This document shows, one piece after another, positions 45,257 to 54,213 of a stretch of DNA of 64,000 nucleotides. The position numbers and the translations under genes were made by a program. The notes under the pieces were generated by a model. The model did not search any database and had not been told where the DNA came from. It saw only the letters and a program-made list of their open reading frames with translations. Within the stretch, counting starts at the first letter, position 1. Each line of letters begins with the position of its first letter. This DNA comes from Acinetobacter pittii (GTDB taxonomy: Bacteria > Pseudomonadota > Gammaproteobacteria > Pseudomonadales > Moraxellaceae), in contig NZ_CP139249.1 of NCBI RefSeq assembly GCF_034064985.1, positions 2,666,001 through 2,730,000 on the forward strand, read 5' to 3'.

Positions 45257-45584
45257 TCATTCACTTTAATTTCAAATAATAAGAACGAAAAATTGATGGG
45301 CTAAGCATAAGGTTTGGCTCATCAAACTGCTCTCGATTAGAAAATTCTTCAATTGTCTTTCATCAAATCTACTGAACTAGTACGACAATCAACTTCTCCT
45401 AAAAATCGTCAATAAATTTTTAATTTTTTTAAATAATCAAAATCAAAGACTTAAAATCTAATTTGATTTAAATTTTCACTTTTTTCACTCACTCCTCTCA
45501 TCAAAGCATTTGACAGAAAATTTAAAACATAATACATATAGTATTATATGTTATATGTTAAAACCTAAGGACAAGGTATAAAAA
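45257..45584. promoter_or_regulatory. Upstream region of the amine-catabolic cluster
   Basis: A 328-bp gene-free region. It holds a perfect -35 (TTGACA, 45510-45515) and, 17 bases on, TACATA (45533-45538). An inverted repeat ATAATAC-ATATA-GTATTAT (45529-45547) covers the presumed -10 and could be an operator, perhaps for the GntR protein at 47870. TATGTTATATGTT follows as a short direct repeat. Confidence 0.5.
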
Positions 45585-47015
45585 ATGGCTAAAACTCAAC
45601 TACAACACTTTATTAACGGCGAATATGTTACTAGCAAAGGAAATGATTATTTCGACTTGGTAAGCCCAGTGACTGGTGAAGTTTATGCACAATCACCGAA
45701 TGCAACCGAGGCAGAAGTTGATGCTGCTTATGCCGCTGCTAAAGAGGCATTTAAAATTTGGGGACGCAGTACACCTTCGACTCGTCAAAAAGCATTACTG
45801 AATTTAGCAGATGCTATTGAAGCAAATGCGGAGCGTTTAATTGAGGCTCAAAGTCGTAATACGGGTCAGTTAAAACATTTAATTGCATCGGAAGAAGTGG
45901 GGGCATCAGCAGATCAGGTTCGTTTCTTTGCAGGTGCTGCCCGCCTACTCAATGGCACTGCTTCAGGTGAATATTTAGAAGGTTTAACCTCTTCTATTCG
46001 CCGCGAACCAGTCGGTGTAGTTGGACAAGTTACACCTTGGAACTATCCACTCATGATGGCTGTCTGGAAAATTGCTCCAGCTTTAGCCGCAGGTAATACC
46101 GTGGTACTTAAACCAAGTGATACGACGCCTGAAAGTACGCTTTTACTTGCTGAAATTGCTGCACCATTTTTCCCGAAAGGTGCATTTAACGTGGTGTTAG
46201 GCCAAGCGCAAGTCGGTTCAAAAGTTGTATCACATAAGACTCCTGCACTCGTTTCTATTACAGGCTCAGTTCGTGCCGGATTACAAGTTGCAGCTTCTGC
46301 CGCAGCAAATCTAGCGAAAGCGCATCTGGAGCTTGGTGGTAAAGCACCTGTAGTGGTTTTTGAAGATGCTGACCTCGACAAAGCAGTTGAAATGATTGCT
46401 TTAACGGGCTATTTCAACGCAGGGCAAGACTGTACTGCGGCAACGCGTGTGATTGTGGCTGAATCTGTTCATGACGAATTTTTAGCTAAACTTGTTGAAG
46501 CTGCAAAAAATACCCGTTTTGGGGAACCTGATGATCAAGACGCGCTTTATGGCCCACTTAACAATGCCAACCAATTGAAAAATGTTAAAGCCTTTATCGA
46601 CAACTTACCTGCTCACGCTAAAGTTGAAACGGGCGGGAAACAGGCAGACCGTCCAGGCTTCTATTTTGAACCGACTGTTATTAGTGGCTTAAAACAACAC
46701 GACGAAGCAATTCAAAATGAAATTTTTGGACCAGTGATTACCGTTCAAAAATTTACAGATGAAAATGATGCGATTGAAAAAGCCAACGATGTTGAATATG
46801 GCCTAGCTTCAAGTGTTTGGACCAAAGACCATGCCCGCGCAACTCGTCTTTCTCGTGAACTCGATTTCGGTACAGTTTGGATTAACACCCATATTCCTTT
46901 AACCGCAGAAATGCCACACGGCGGTTTCAAAAAATCAGGTTACGGTAAAGATTTATCTGGCTACGGTTTTGAAGAATATACTCGCGTTAAACATGTGATG
47001 AGTTCAAATGAATAA
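45585..47015 (+). CDS. Aminoaldehyde dehydrogenase (gamma-aminobutyraldehyde dehydrogenase-like)
   Basis: A 476-residue NAD-dependent aldehyde dehydrogenase close to the PatD/betaine-aldehyde subgroup. It shows GVVGQVTPWNYPLMMAVWKIAPALAAGNT, LELGGKAPVVV and the catalytic Cys in NAGQDCTAATR. The C-terminal WINTHIPLTAEMPHGGFKKSGYGKDLS is typical of aminoaldehyde dehydrogenases. As first gene of a cluster with an FAD amine oxidase and amine/amino-acid permeases, it probably oxidises an aminoaldehyde to an amino acid such as GABA. Confidence 0.85.
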   Translation: MAKTQLQHFINGEYVTSKGNDYFDLVSPVTGEVYAQSPNATEAEVDAAYAAAKEAFKIWGRSTPSTRQKALLNLADAIEANAERLIEAQSRNTGQLKHLIASEEVGASADQVRFFAGAARLLNGTASGEYLEGLTSSIRREPVGVVGQVTPWNYPLMMAVWKIAPALAAGNTVVLKPSDTTPESTLLLAEIAAPFFPKGAFNVVLGQAQVGSKVVSHKTPALVSITGSVRAGLQVAASAAANLAKAHLELGGKAPVVVFEDADLDKAVEMIALTGYFNAGQDCTAATRVIVAESVHDEFLAKLVEAAKNTRFGEPDDQDALYGPLNNANQLKNVKAFIDNLPAHAKVETGGKQADRPGFYFEPTVISGLKQHDEAIQNEIFGPVITVQKFTDENDAIEKANDVEYGLASSVWTKDHARATRLSRELDFGTVWINTHIPLTAEMPHGGFKKSGYGKDLSGYGFEEYTRVKHVMSSNE

Positions 47016-47043
47016 TAACAATGAGTTTTGAAAGGAGATCAAA

Positions 47044-47814
47044 ATGAATAAACAAGAAATGAAAGACTTGGTGACTAAAGCCCATCACGAGCTCTTTAAT
47101 TTGCACGACACCACTGCTTTGGACCGTTATTTTTCTGAAGACTTTATAGAGCACTCACCACTCGTTGCAAATGGCATTTCAGGCCTTCGCCAATTGGTAG
47201 AAGACTGCCCCGACATGCAACATGAAGCTGTGCGTGTATTGGCAGATGGTGACTTGGTTGCAATTCATGGCCGCTTTCAAGGATTAGATGAAAACCCTTT
47301 AGTCGGTTTTGATATTTACCGAGTGAAAGATGGCAAAATTGTGGAACATTGGGATGGACTGGTAGCAGAAGCCGCGCCAAATGTGAGTGGTAGAACACAA
47401 TTAGATGGTCCGACTGAAATCGTCACTCACCATGATCCAGAGAAAAATCGTGAGATTGTGACCTCGTTCTTTAAGAAGTCATTAATTGATGGCAATTATG
47501 AGGCATTTAAAGAATACACTCACAATGATCAGTTCATTCAACATAGTCCAGACATTGGCGATGGTGTTAAAGCAGTCATTGATTTTTTGAACAATATCCG
47601 TAATGAAGGACAAGGTTTGGTATACTCCAAAACGCATCGCTCCATTGCTGATGGTCAATTTGTCTTGACACATTCCGAAGGAAGTATTGCCGGAAATCGA
47701 CATGCCTATTTTGAATTATGGCGAGTCGATAATGGCAAAATTGTTGAACTTTGGGATGCAATACCAGCTGTGCCTGAAGATGAACAGGCCGTCCATCAAT
47801 ATGGCGTGTTTTAA
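47044..47814 (+). CDS. Tandem SnoaL/NTF2-like protein
   Basis: A 256-residue protein of two NTF2-fold repeats: residues about 1-120 (FIEHSPLVANG and FDIYRVKDGKIVEHWDGL) and 135-250 (FIQHSPDIGDG and FELWRVDNGKIVELWDAI). The repeats keep the same His/Asp positions of SnoaL-like proteins, so both pockets may work. The strong AAGGAG site and the 28-bp gap behind the aldehyde dehydrogenase show that they are one operon. Function in amine catabolism is unknown; handling of a reactive aldehyde or cyclic imine is a guess. Confidence 0.75.
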   Translation: MNKQEMKDLVTKAHHELFNLHDTTALDRYFSEDFIEHSPLVANGISGLRQLVEDCPDMQHEAVRVLADGDLVAIHGRFQGLDENPLVGFDIYRVKDGKIVEHWDGLVAEAAPNVSGRTQLDGPTEIVTHHDPEKNREIVTSFFKKSLIDGNYEAFKEYTHNDQFIQHSPDIGDGVKAVIDFLNNIRNEGQGLVYSKTHRSIADGQFVLTHSEGSIAGNRHAYFELWRVDNGKIVELWDAIPAVPEDEQAVHQYGVF

Positions 47815-47832
47815 TCATTTATCCGTTTCATT

Positions 47833-47855
47833 AAGCTAAGTCTCTGACTTAGCTT
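47833..47855 (+). terminator. Terminator after the SnoaL-like gene
   Basis: AAGCTAAGTC pairs perfectly with GACTTAGCTT around TCT and ends in a short T-run, 18 bp after the stop and 14 bp before the next start. It may reduce read-through into the GntR gene. Confidence 0.75.
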
Positions 47856-47869
47856 TTAGAGAATTCGCC

Positions 47870-48589
47870 ATGTCAGCATATACGATAATTTTTGCACCTA
47901 TCGCTCAGGCAACTCGATCGGAACAAGTTGTAGAACGCTTGGAAAATGCAATTATCTCTGGATTGCTCAAAAGCAATGAACAGCTTCCTAACGAGGCGGA
48001 TCTAGCTCGCTTAATGGGAGTGTCACCCATTACGGTCCGTGAAGCTTTAAATACTTTACGCGTAAAAGGTCTGATTGATACACGACGCGGGCGAAACGGC
48101 GGAAGCTTTGTTTGTGAGTTACCTTCCGATTTACTCTTAAACAAGCACCCTCTGCGTCAAGCGTCCAATGAATATCTAGCTGATTTAGGCGAATTTCACA
48201 GTGCAATTTTAAGCCATGGTGCATATTTGGCAGCACAGAGAACCACTGAATATGAATTAGGCAAAATTAAAGAGCTTATTGATCAATTTGAACAGGCCGT
48301 TGAAGCAGACACACGTGCCCAACTTGATTTACGTTGCTTGTTAACACTCACCTCTTTTGCTCAATCAGCTCGACTGGCAAATCAAGAGTTAACCATACAA
48401 GCCGAATGGGCACCGCTCATTGCTGTGCTTTACCAAGATGATCAGTTCCATCAACTGGTCGTCGCTCAATACCACCAACTTTTATCATCTTTTGTTCAAG
48501 GCAATGAAGATGATGCTGTTATTCAAGCACGAAAAATCATTTCGATGCTAACAGACCAAATGCTTCGATATAAGTTATCTATCGAATAA
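47870..48589 (+). CDS. GntR-family regulator (FCD-like)
   Basis: A 239-residue regulator with an N-terminal winged helix (about residues 17-85: LPNEADLARLMGVSPITVREALNTLRVKGLIDTRRGRNGG) and a helical C-domain resembling but diverged from FCD. The Asp/His metal ligands of standard FCD domains are not obvious, so the ligand mode may differ. It lies inside the amine cluster and probably represses it; the inverted repeat before 45585 is a candidate target. Confidence 0.8.
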   Translation: MSAYTIIFAPIAQATRSEQVVERLENAIISGLLKSNEQLPNEADLARLMGVSPITVREALNTLRVKGLIDTRRGRNGGSFVCELPSDLLLNKHPLRQASNEYLADLGEFHSAILSHGAYLAAQRTTEYELGKIKELIDQFEQAVEADTRAQLDLRCLLTLTSFAQSARLANQELTIQAEWAPLIAVLYQDDQFHQLVVAQYHQLLSSFVQGNEDDAVIQARKIISMLTDQMLRYKLSIE

Positions 48590-48654
48590 AAACAATAAAG
48601 TAGAGCGCTTATAAAGTATCAAGTGAGAAATACGGAATTTTAGGAGTTATAGGA

Positions 48655-49362
48655 ATGACCCAACATTTAGATATAGAAGAGCTTCAAAATTTGTTAAAGA
48701 CGGTGGTTGAGGAAACGACAGCCATTACAGAAAAGCTGGCGACCAAAGCGAGCAAAATTCTCTCAAAACATGAACCTGAAAAAACAAAAGACGTTAAGCT
48801 TTCAGGTTCAGAGCGTTCAGCTTTGCAAAAAGAAATTAAAAAAGCCTTACAGGAAAGCCATTACAGTCAAGGCATCGGCTTTGCAAGTTATAGCCCTGCA
48901 ACGCAAGAAGAACAAGATTATTGGACACTCGAATGGTGGTATAAAAAAGAAGATCAGTTACAACAAGCTAAACTTGAAAACTATCAAAATGCTCAGCGAT
49001 TTTTAGATTTTCGCTCTTTTGAATGGTTCCATAAACCTGCTCAAAATAAGAGTCCGTGCATTCATGGGCCTTATGTTGACTACATTTGCAATGGTGCATA
49101 CACCATCACCCTTGCCCATCCAGTCATGATTCGTGATCAATTTATCGGTGTCATTGCTACCGATATTTTAGTTTCCGCACTGGAAAAAATTCTTATGCCG
49201 AAACTTAAAAATATAAAACAAAAAGCAATTGTGATTAACGACTCTTCTCGAGTGATTACTTCAAATGACATCACCATCAGAACAGGCACATTATTTAAAG
49301 GCCAAAGCCCCGAGCAGTTTCTGGCACGACCGTGTCAATCTTTTCAACTGGTCGTGATCTAG
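48655..49362 (+). CDS. Soluble Cache (PDC)-domain protein without output domain
   Basis: A 235-residue protein with no signal peptide or membrane segment. Residues about 120-200 look like the ligand-binding part of a dCache domain: DFRSFEWFHKPA, GPYVDY, YTITLAHPVM and FIGVIATDI. Normal Cache domains are extracytoplasmic parts of receptors; here one stands alone in the cytosol among amine-catabolic genes. It may sense or sequester an amine or amino acid, perhaps with the GntR protein 65 bp upstream. Domain call moderate, role inferred. Confidence 0.65.
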   Translation: MTQHLDIEELQNLLKTVVEETTAITEKLATKASKILSKHEPEKTKDVKLSGSERSALQKEIKKALQESHYSQGIGFASYSPATQEEQDYWTLEWWYKKEDQLQQAKLENYQNAQRFLDFRSFEWFHKPAQNKSPCIHGPYVDYICNGAYTITLAHPVMIRDQFIGVIATDILVSALEKILMPKLKNIKQKAIVINDSSRVITSNDITIRTGTLFKGQSPEQFLARPCQSFQLVVI

Positions 49363-49548
49363 AGTTATATCAAAGATATAAGTATTTGATCTTGCTTTAG
49401 GGCATCACCAAGGCGAAACAGCCACCCACTTTTGTACAAACTTTCTCCAAATAGACGTGTTTATTCAAGTCTAGGGGAAGTTTTGGCTCAAAAATAGCAT
49501 CGCTTTTCCGGATGAAAAGCAAAACAACGAATTTGAGGTTGAAATGAC

Positions 49549-50880
49549 ATGGAAAATAAAACGTCTTCCTTAAAAAAACTGTCTCTTTGGCAAGTTACCA
49601 TTATTGGTATTGCCTATATGACTCCCATGACGGTGTTTGATACTTTCGGTATTGTCTCTGGAATTACCAATGGACATGTGCCACTGGCATATTTGCTCGC
49701 ACTTGGTGCCATGCTACTCACTGCTTGGAGCTATGCAAGATTTAGTCAAAATTCAGAAAAATCAGGCTCGGCATACAGTTATACCGCTGAAAGTTTAGGT
49801 CCCAAAAGTGGTTTTTTTGTCGGTTGGTGTTCCCTACTCGACTATTTATTACTGCCTCTCATTAATGTTTTGCTAGCCGCAATTTATCTCACCGCACTTA
49901 TTCCAAGTCTGCCTTACTGGTTCTGGGTAATTGTGTCAGCGAGCCTAGTCACTTTAGTGAATTGTTTCCGCATTCGGTTACTCGCCAATTTAAGCCTGTT
50001 GTTTGTATTTGCCCCCATCATACTTATGGTCATTTTTGTTTATTTAGTGATTAAGGGTATTGGCTCGGCTCAAGGTTATGAGCATGTGCTTACTTTGGCT
50101 CCACTCTGGCATGAGCACCAATCTTTACTCCCCCTCGTTGCAGGTGCCTCAGTTTTGTGCTTTTCATTTTTGGGCTTTGATGCGGTTACCACGCTTTCAA
50201 ATGAAACCAAACAACCCACCAAAAATATTCCCCGTGCAGTCATGTTAACGACTCTCGCTGGCGGACTTATTTTTTTCACAGCCGCTTGGTTTATTCAGCT
50301 ATATTTTCCAAATAATCTACGCTTTCAACACCCTTCAGAAGCATTACCTGAAATTGTACTTTACGTCGGCGGCGCTTTTTTTCAATCCGTATTTTTATGC
50401 GGACAAATTATGAACACAGTCGCCTCTGGCCTTGCCTCACATGCCAGCGCTTCACGTTTACTGTATATAATGGGCACCGATAATATTTTCCCTAAAAAGT
50501 ATTTTGGGACAATTCATATTTCATTAGGTACACCATTTTTTTCGGTTTTATTTGTTGGTCTTATTTCAATGTCCGCGGTTTTTCTAGACTTAGCGCAAGT
50601 CGTAAGCCTAATTAGCTTTGGTGCCCTAGTCGCTTTTACAGCCGTAAATTTCTCAGTTTTTATGAAGTTTTATATTAAAGATAAACAGCGCTCAGGGTTT
50701 AAAAATAAATTTCTAAACCTCTTTTTACCGCTTTTATCGGTCATCAGCATTATTTGCCTCTGGCTCAACCTTGATTCATCTTCGCTCACTTTCGGATGTT
50801 TCTGGTTAGCTTTAGGTATTCTCCTATTTATCTATAAAACGATTAAAAAACAAAGTATTGCGATTAGTAATGCTTATTAA
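49549..50880 (+). CDS. APC-family permease (putrescine importer-like)
   Basis: A 443-residue, 12-segment amino acid/polyamine permease. Characteristic stretches are LSLWQVTIIGIAYMTPMTVFDTFGIVSG, FSQNSEKSGSAYSYTAESLGPKSGF and SFLGFDAVTTLSNETKQPTKNIPRA, similar to PuuP-type putrescine importers. It is followed after 18 bp by an FAD amine oxidoreductase, which supports an amine substrate. The preceding 186 bp contain a small hairpin (GCTTTTC/GAAAAGC, 49502-49520). Confidence 0.82.
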   Translation: MENKTSSLKKLSLWQVTIIGIAYMTPMTVFDTFGIVSGITNGHVPLAYLLALGAMLLTAWSYARFSQNSEKSGSAYSYTAESLGPKSGFFVGWCSLLDYLLLPLINVLLAAIYLTALIPSLPYWFWVIVSASLVTLVNCFRIRLLANLSLLFVFAPIILMVIFVYLVIKGIGSAQGYEHVLTLAPLWHEHQSLLPLVAGASVLCFSFLGFDAVTTLSNETKQPTKNIPRAVMLTTLAGGLIFFTAAWFIQLYFPNNLRFQHPSEALPEIVLYVGGAFFQSVFLCGQIMNTVASGLASHASASRLLYIMGTDNIFPKKYFGTIHISLGTPFFSVLFVGLISMSAVFLDLAQVVSLISFGALVAFTAVNFSVFMKFYIKDKQRSGFKNKFLNLFLPLLSVISIICLWLNLDSSSLTFGCFWLALGILLFIYKTIKKQSIAISNAY

Positions 50881-50898
50881 TTTTTAAGGAACTTTGTC

Positions 50899-52344
50899 AT
50901 GAAAATTATTTCTAAACCTCAACTTTTAAAAGACGTGGAATATAAACCAAGTAAATCTCTACAAGTGGGCAAAGAGTGGAGCTGGTTAAATCCGAAACAT
51001 GCAAAATTTGACGCAACCACTATAGAAGGCACATCGGTAGATAACCCAGCGAACTACTATGAAAGCTCACTTTCTGATTGGCATACCTTTGAAAGCTTAA
51101 AAGCTGATATTGAATGCGATGTGGTGGTTATTGGCGGTGGTTTATTGGGTTCATCTACGGCCTTACATTTAGCTGAACAAGGTGTAGAGACTGTTTTATT
51201 AGAAAAAAACCGTGTAGGTAGCGCAGCTTCTGGACGCAATGGGGGACAACTCACCCCTGGTTTAGCTCGCTGGGAAGCTCAAGAAATGGCCGATCGCTTG
51301 AGTTATGAAGATGCCAAAAAACTCTGGCATTTTACCTCTACAGAAGCCATGCAACTTATTGATGATATCTCGGAAAAATACCAACTCAACTTTGACCGCA
51401 AATACGGCCACATTACTGCCGCTGTTCATGAAGGACATTTAGTTGGTTTAACACAAGGCGCCGATGCACGAAAATACTTAGGTGAAGACCATACGCGCAT
51501 TGTAGGTAAACACGAACTCATGGACTTTATTAAGTCTGATTATTACACAGGTGGTTTAATTGATGAGTTAGGGGGACAAATTCATCCTTTAGCTTTAAAC
51601 CGTGGCTTAATTTATGGCTTTTGCCAAAATGGCGGTACTGTTTATGAACAAACAGAAGTTCTTTCAATAGAAGAAAAAGCAGATGGTATTTATGTTCAAA
51701 CTGCAAATGCTGTCGTGAAAGCTAAAAAGTCTGTGGTGTTAGCCGTACACCATGCTTCTTTTAAACTTTTATCAGAGCAAAACAATACTACTATTCCGTT
51801 CTATACTTATGTTGCAACAACAGCCCCGCTCGAGTTTGATACGAAAGAGATTTTACCGTTTGGGCATCCAGTTTATGACACACAGTTCCAAATTGATTAC
51901 TACCGTCCCGTGTTTAACAACCGCTTATTGTTTGGTGGCCAAGGCACAGGAACATGCTGGGGGCCAGAAAAAACTTTAAATTATCTAGAGCATCGAATTC
52001 ATACAGTTTTCCCTCAAATTAAAAATCTAGAGATGGATTTTGTCTGGAGTGGCACCACTGATTTAACCGTAAATGGTGCAGTCGATAGCCGTAAATTTGG
52101 CAATAAATTCCCAATTTATGCTGTTCATGGCTGGAGTGGTCACGGCGTTGCCCAGACGGTACGCATTGGTAAAGCCATTGCAAATGACTTTGTTGGGCAA
52201 TCTAACGACTTTGAAATGTTATCTAAAATTGATCATCAAAATATTATCTTTGGTCGTACCCTTGCACCCCTTGTTATTCCACTCGCTAAAAGCATGTATG
52301 GCATTGGCGCAATGATTAATCCGGGCAAAATGGTATCGTTCTAA
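50899..52344 (+). CDS. FAD-dependent amine oxidoreductase (DAO family, PuuB/OrdL-like)
   Basis: A 481-residue flavoprotein. After about 70 residues comes the FAD-binding fold (VVVIGGGLLGSSTALHLAEQGV, then GRNGGQLTPGLARW). The C-terminal part ends with the DAO motif WSGTTDLTVNGAVDSRK and YAVHGWSGHGVAQTVRIGKAIAN. PuuB-type enzymes oxidise gamma-glutamylputrescine, but no gamma-glutamyl ligase or hydrolase is present here. Direct oxidation of an amine, with the aldehyde passed to the ALDH at 45585, is more likely. Confidence 0.82.
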   Translation: MKIISKPQLLKDVEYKPSKSLQVGKEWSWLNPKHAKFDATTIEGTSVDNPANYYESSLSDWHTFESLKADIECDVVVIGGGLLGSSTALHLAEQGVETVLLEKNRVGSAASGRNGGQLTPGLARWEAQEMADRLSYEDAKKLWHFTSTEAMQLIDDISEKYQLNFDRKYGHITAAVHEGHLVGLTQGADARKYLGEDHTRIVGKHELMDFIKSDYYTGGLIDELGGQIHPLALNRGLIYGFCQNGGTVYEQTEVLSIEEKADGIYVQTANAVVKAKKSVVLAVHHASFKLLSEQNNTTIPFYTYVATTAPLEFDTKEILPFGHPVYDTQFQIDYYRPVFNNRLLFGGQGTGTCWGPEKTLNYLEHRIHTVFPQIKNLEMDFVWSGTTDLTVNGAVDSRKFGNKFPIYAVHGWSGHGVAQTVRIGKAIANDFVGQSNDFEMLSKIDHQNIIFGRTLAPLVIPLAKSMYGIGAMINPGKMVSF

Positions 52345-52365
52345 TTTATAAAATAACCAATTTTC

Positions 52366-52402
52366 AAAAAAGGATTCGTATAGCTTTGTACGGATCCTTT
52401 TT
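52366..52402 (+). terminator. Terminator after the amine oxidoreductase gene
   Basis: AAAAAGGAT and ATCCTTTTT form the outer stem of an imperfect hairpin, followed by T-rich sequence, 22 bp after the stop. The GGATCC inside it is part of this stem, not a VanR site. Confidence 0.75.
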
Positions 52403-52490
52403 ATTTAGCTGAGTAAAATCCTTTTCAAACTAGGTTATCCCTAACCAATCTATTACAATAGCACCAGCTTTTTTATTCAGCGCATATATT

Positions 52491-53849
52491 TTGAGCAATC
52501 CATCTTCCCAATTAAAACGCGGACTTAAAAATCGCCATATCCAGTTAATTGCCATGGGTGGTGCTGTCGGGACAGGTTTATTTTTAGGCTCTGCACAAGT
52601 CATCCAGTCTGCTGGTCCTTCTATTATTTTAGGTTATGCCATTGTCGGTTTGGTCGCATTTTTAATTATGCGCCAAATGGGTGAAATGATCGTAGAAGAA
52701 CCTGTGGTTGGTTCCTTTAGTTACTTTGCACAAAAATATTGGGGGAAATTCCCCGGTTTTTTATCGGGCTGGAACTATTGGGTGGTTTATATTCTGGTCG
52801 CAATGACCGAATTAACAGCAGTTGCTAAATATGTGCATTACTGGTGGCCCCATATTCCTGCTTGGATATCAGCCTTATTTTTCTTTGTTTTGGTCACCTG
52901 TTTGAACTTAGGCAACGTTAAATTTTATGGTGAATCTGAGTTTTGGTTAGCCATTATTAAAGTTGCAGCAGTCATTGCCATGATCGTGTTTGGCTTATAT
53001 TTATTGCTCACCGCAGGTAGTGACTCTATCGCTAGCTTTGCAAATTTATGGCAACATGGCGGATTTTTCCCGCATGGGTTCTCGGGCCTATTTTATATGC
53101 TCGCCTTTTTAATGTTTGCCTTTGGCGGTATTGAACTGATTGGGATGACTGCTGCTGAAGCCGAAAATCCTGAAAAAAGCATTCCACAAGCTATTAACCA
53201 AGTCATATTTCGAATCTTGGTTTTCTATGTGGCTTCGCTTGCTATTATTATGTCGCTCATTCCATGGAATCAGCTTGACCTCGGTGGTTTAGATAAAAGT
53301 CCATTTGTGATGATTTTTAGCCAGCTTGGGATTGGCTGGGCAGCGCATTTGCTTAACTTTATTATTTTGACGGCTGCACTGTCTGTTTATAACAGCGGTA
53401 TGTATGCAAACAGTCGCATGTTATATGGACTCGCAGTACAAGGCCACGCATCCAAATTTTTTACAAAAGTCAGCAAACAAGGGGTTCCAACACCTGCTGT
53501 TATCTTTTCTTCTATTCTGATTTTCGGTTGTGTATTGCTGAACTACTTTATTCCAGAAGAAGCTTTAAGCTATCTCATGTACATGGCTGTGGCTGCGCTG
53601 GTTTTAAACTGGGCAATTATTAGCTTTACGCATTTAAAGTTTAAACGCGCTATGAAACTTGAAAATAAAGTTGCCAAGTTCCCTGCATTATTTTCACCTT
53701 TAAGTAACTATATTGTTTTGATTTTTATTGGCATGATTTTATATATCATGTGGACTCAAGGCTTTGAAAAATCGGTGATTTTAATTCCAATCTGGATTAC
53801 ATTCATGTTTGGATTATATAAATTTCTGAGTTGGAAAAAAGCACTCTAA
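52491..53849 (+). CDS. Amino-acid permease (GABA/proline permease-like, APC family)
   Basis: A 452-residue, 12-segment amino-acid permease. It opens with the AAT signature LKRGLKNRHIQLIAMGGAVGTGLFLGSAQ and has MRQMGEMIVEEPVVGSFSYFA and FAFGGIELIGMTAAEAENPEKSIPQAI. It must start at TTG (52491), since no ATG or GTG lies before the conserved N-terminus. It has its own terminator on each side, so it is transcribed separately from the oxidoreductase. GABA or a related amino acid fits the context. Confidence 0.82.
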   Translation: MSNPSSQLKRGLKNRHIQLIAMGGAVGTGLFLGSAQVIQSAGPSIILGYAIVGLVAFLIMRQMGEMIVEEPVVGSFSYFAQKYWGKFPGFLSGWNYWVVYILVAMTELTAVAKYVHYWWPHIPAWISALFFFVLVTCLNLGNVKFYGESEFWLAIIKVAAVIAMIVFGLYLLLTAGSDSIASFANLWQHGGFFPHGFSGLFYMLAFLMFAFGGIELIGMTAAEAENPEKSIPQAINQVIFRILVFYVASLAIIMSLIPWNQLDLGGLDKSPFVMIFSQLGIGWAAHLLNFIILTAALSVYNSGMYANSRMLYGLAVQGHASKFFTKVSKQGVPTPAVIFSSILIFGCVLLNYFIPEEALSYLMYMAVAALVLNWAIISFTHLKFKRAMKLENKVAKFPALFSPLSNYIVLIFIGMILYIMWTQGFEKSVILIPIWITFMFGLYKFLSWKKAL

Positions 53850-53857
53850 TATTCAAA

Positions 53858-53888
53858 AAAGGCTTATTCAAACAGAATAGGCCTTTTA
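53858..53888 (+). terminator. Terminator after the permease gene
   Basis: AAAAGGCTTATTC pairs with GAATAGGCCTTTT (one T-G pair) around AAACA, 9 bp after the stop. Confidence 0.82.
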
Positions 53889-54213
53889 TCATTTATCAGC
53901 TTGTCACTCTAAGTAACTTTAGAAAAACCATTCACATTCTATTCATCATTATTAAATTGTTCTCTACTAGACACATGGATATGTAAGCCTTAGTCATTCT
54001 AAACATTGGTATTTAATGAGATAATTATTAAAGTACAAGTGTTTACATGATCTATAAATATTTGTGTCAATGTTCAGCTAAAATCAAAGCAGACCAGTTA
54101 TCGTTGCAATCACTCAACAGGCAAAAGATACTCCATCGTAAGACAGGTTCTTTACCCACTGCACTGATTTAGCCGTCAACTGTGTCACTCAATGATGAAA
54201 GACAGGAAATTTT
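53889..54213. other. Gene-free stretch
   Basis: About 325 bp with no plausible gene or repeat. It must hold the promoter for the small gene at 54214; an AGGAAA ribosome-binding site lies at its end. Confidence 0.5.

Noticed and set aside
52366..52402. GGATCC near 52392 as a further VanR site
   Set aside because: It is part of a terminator stem after the amine oxidoreductase gene and is not flanked by the operator half-sites.
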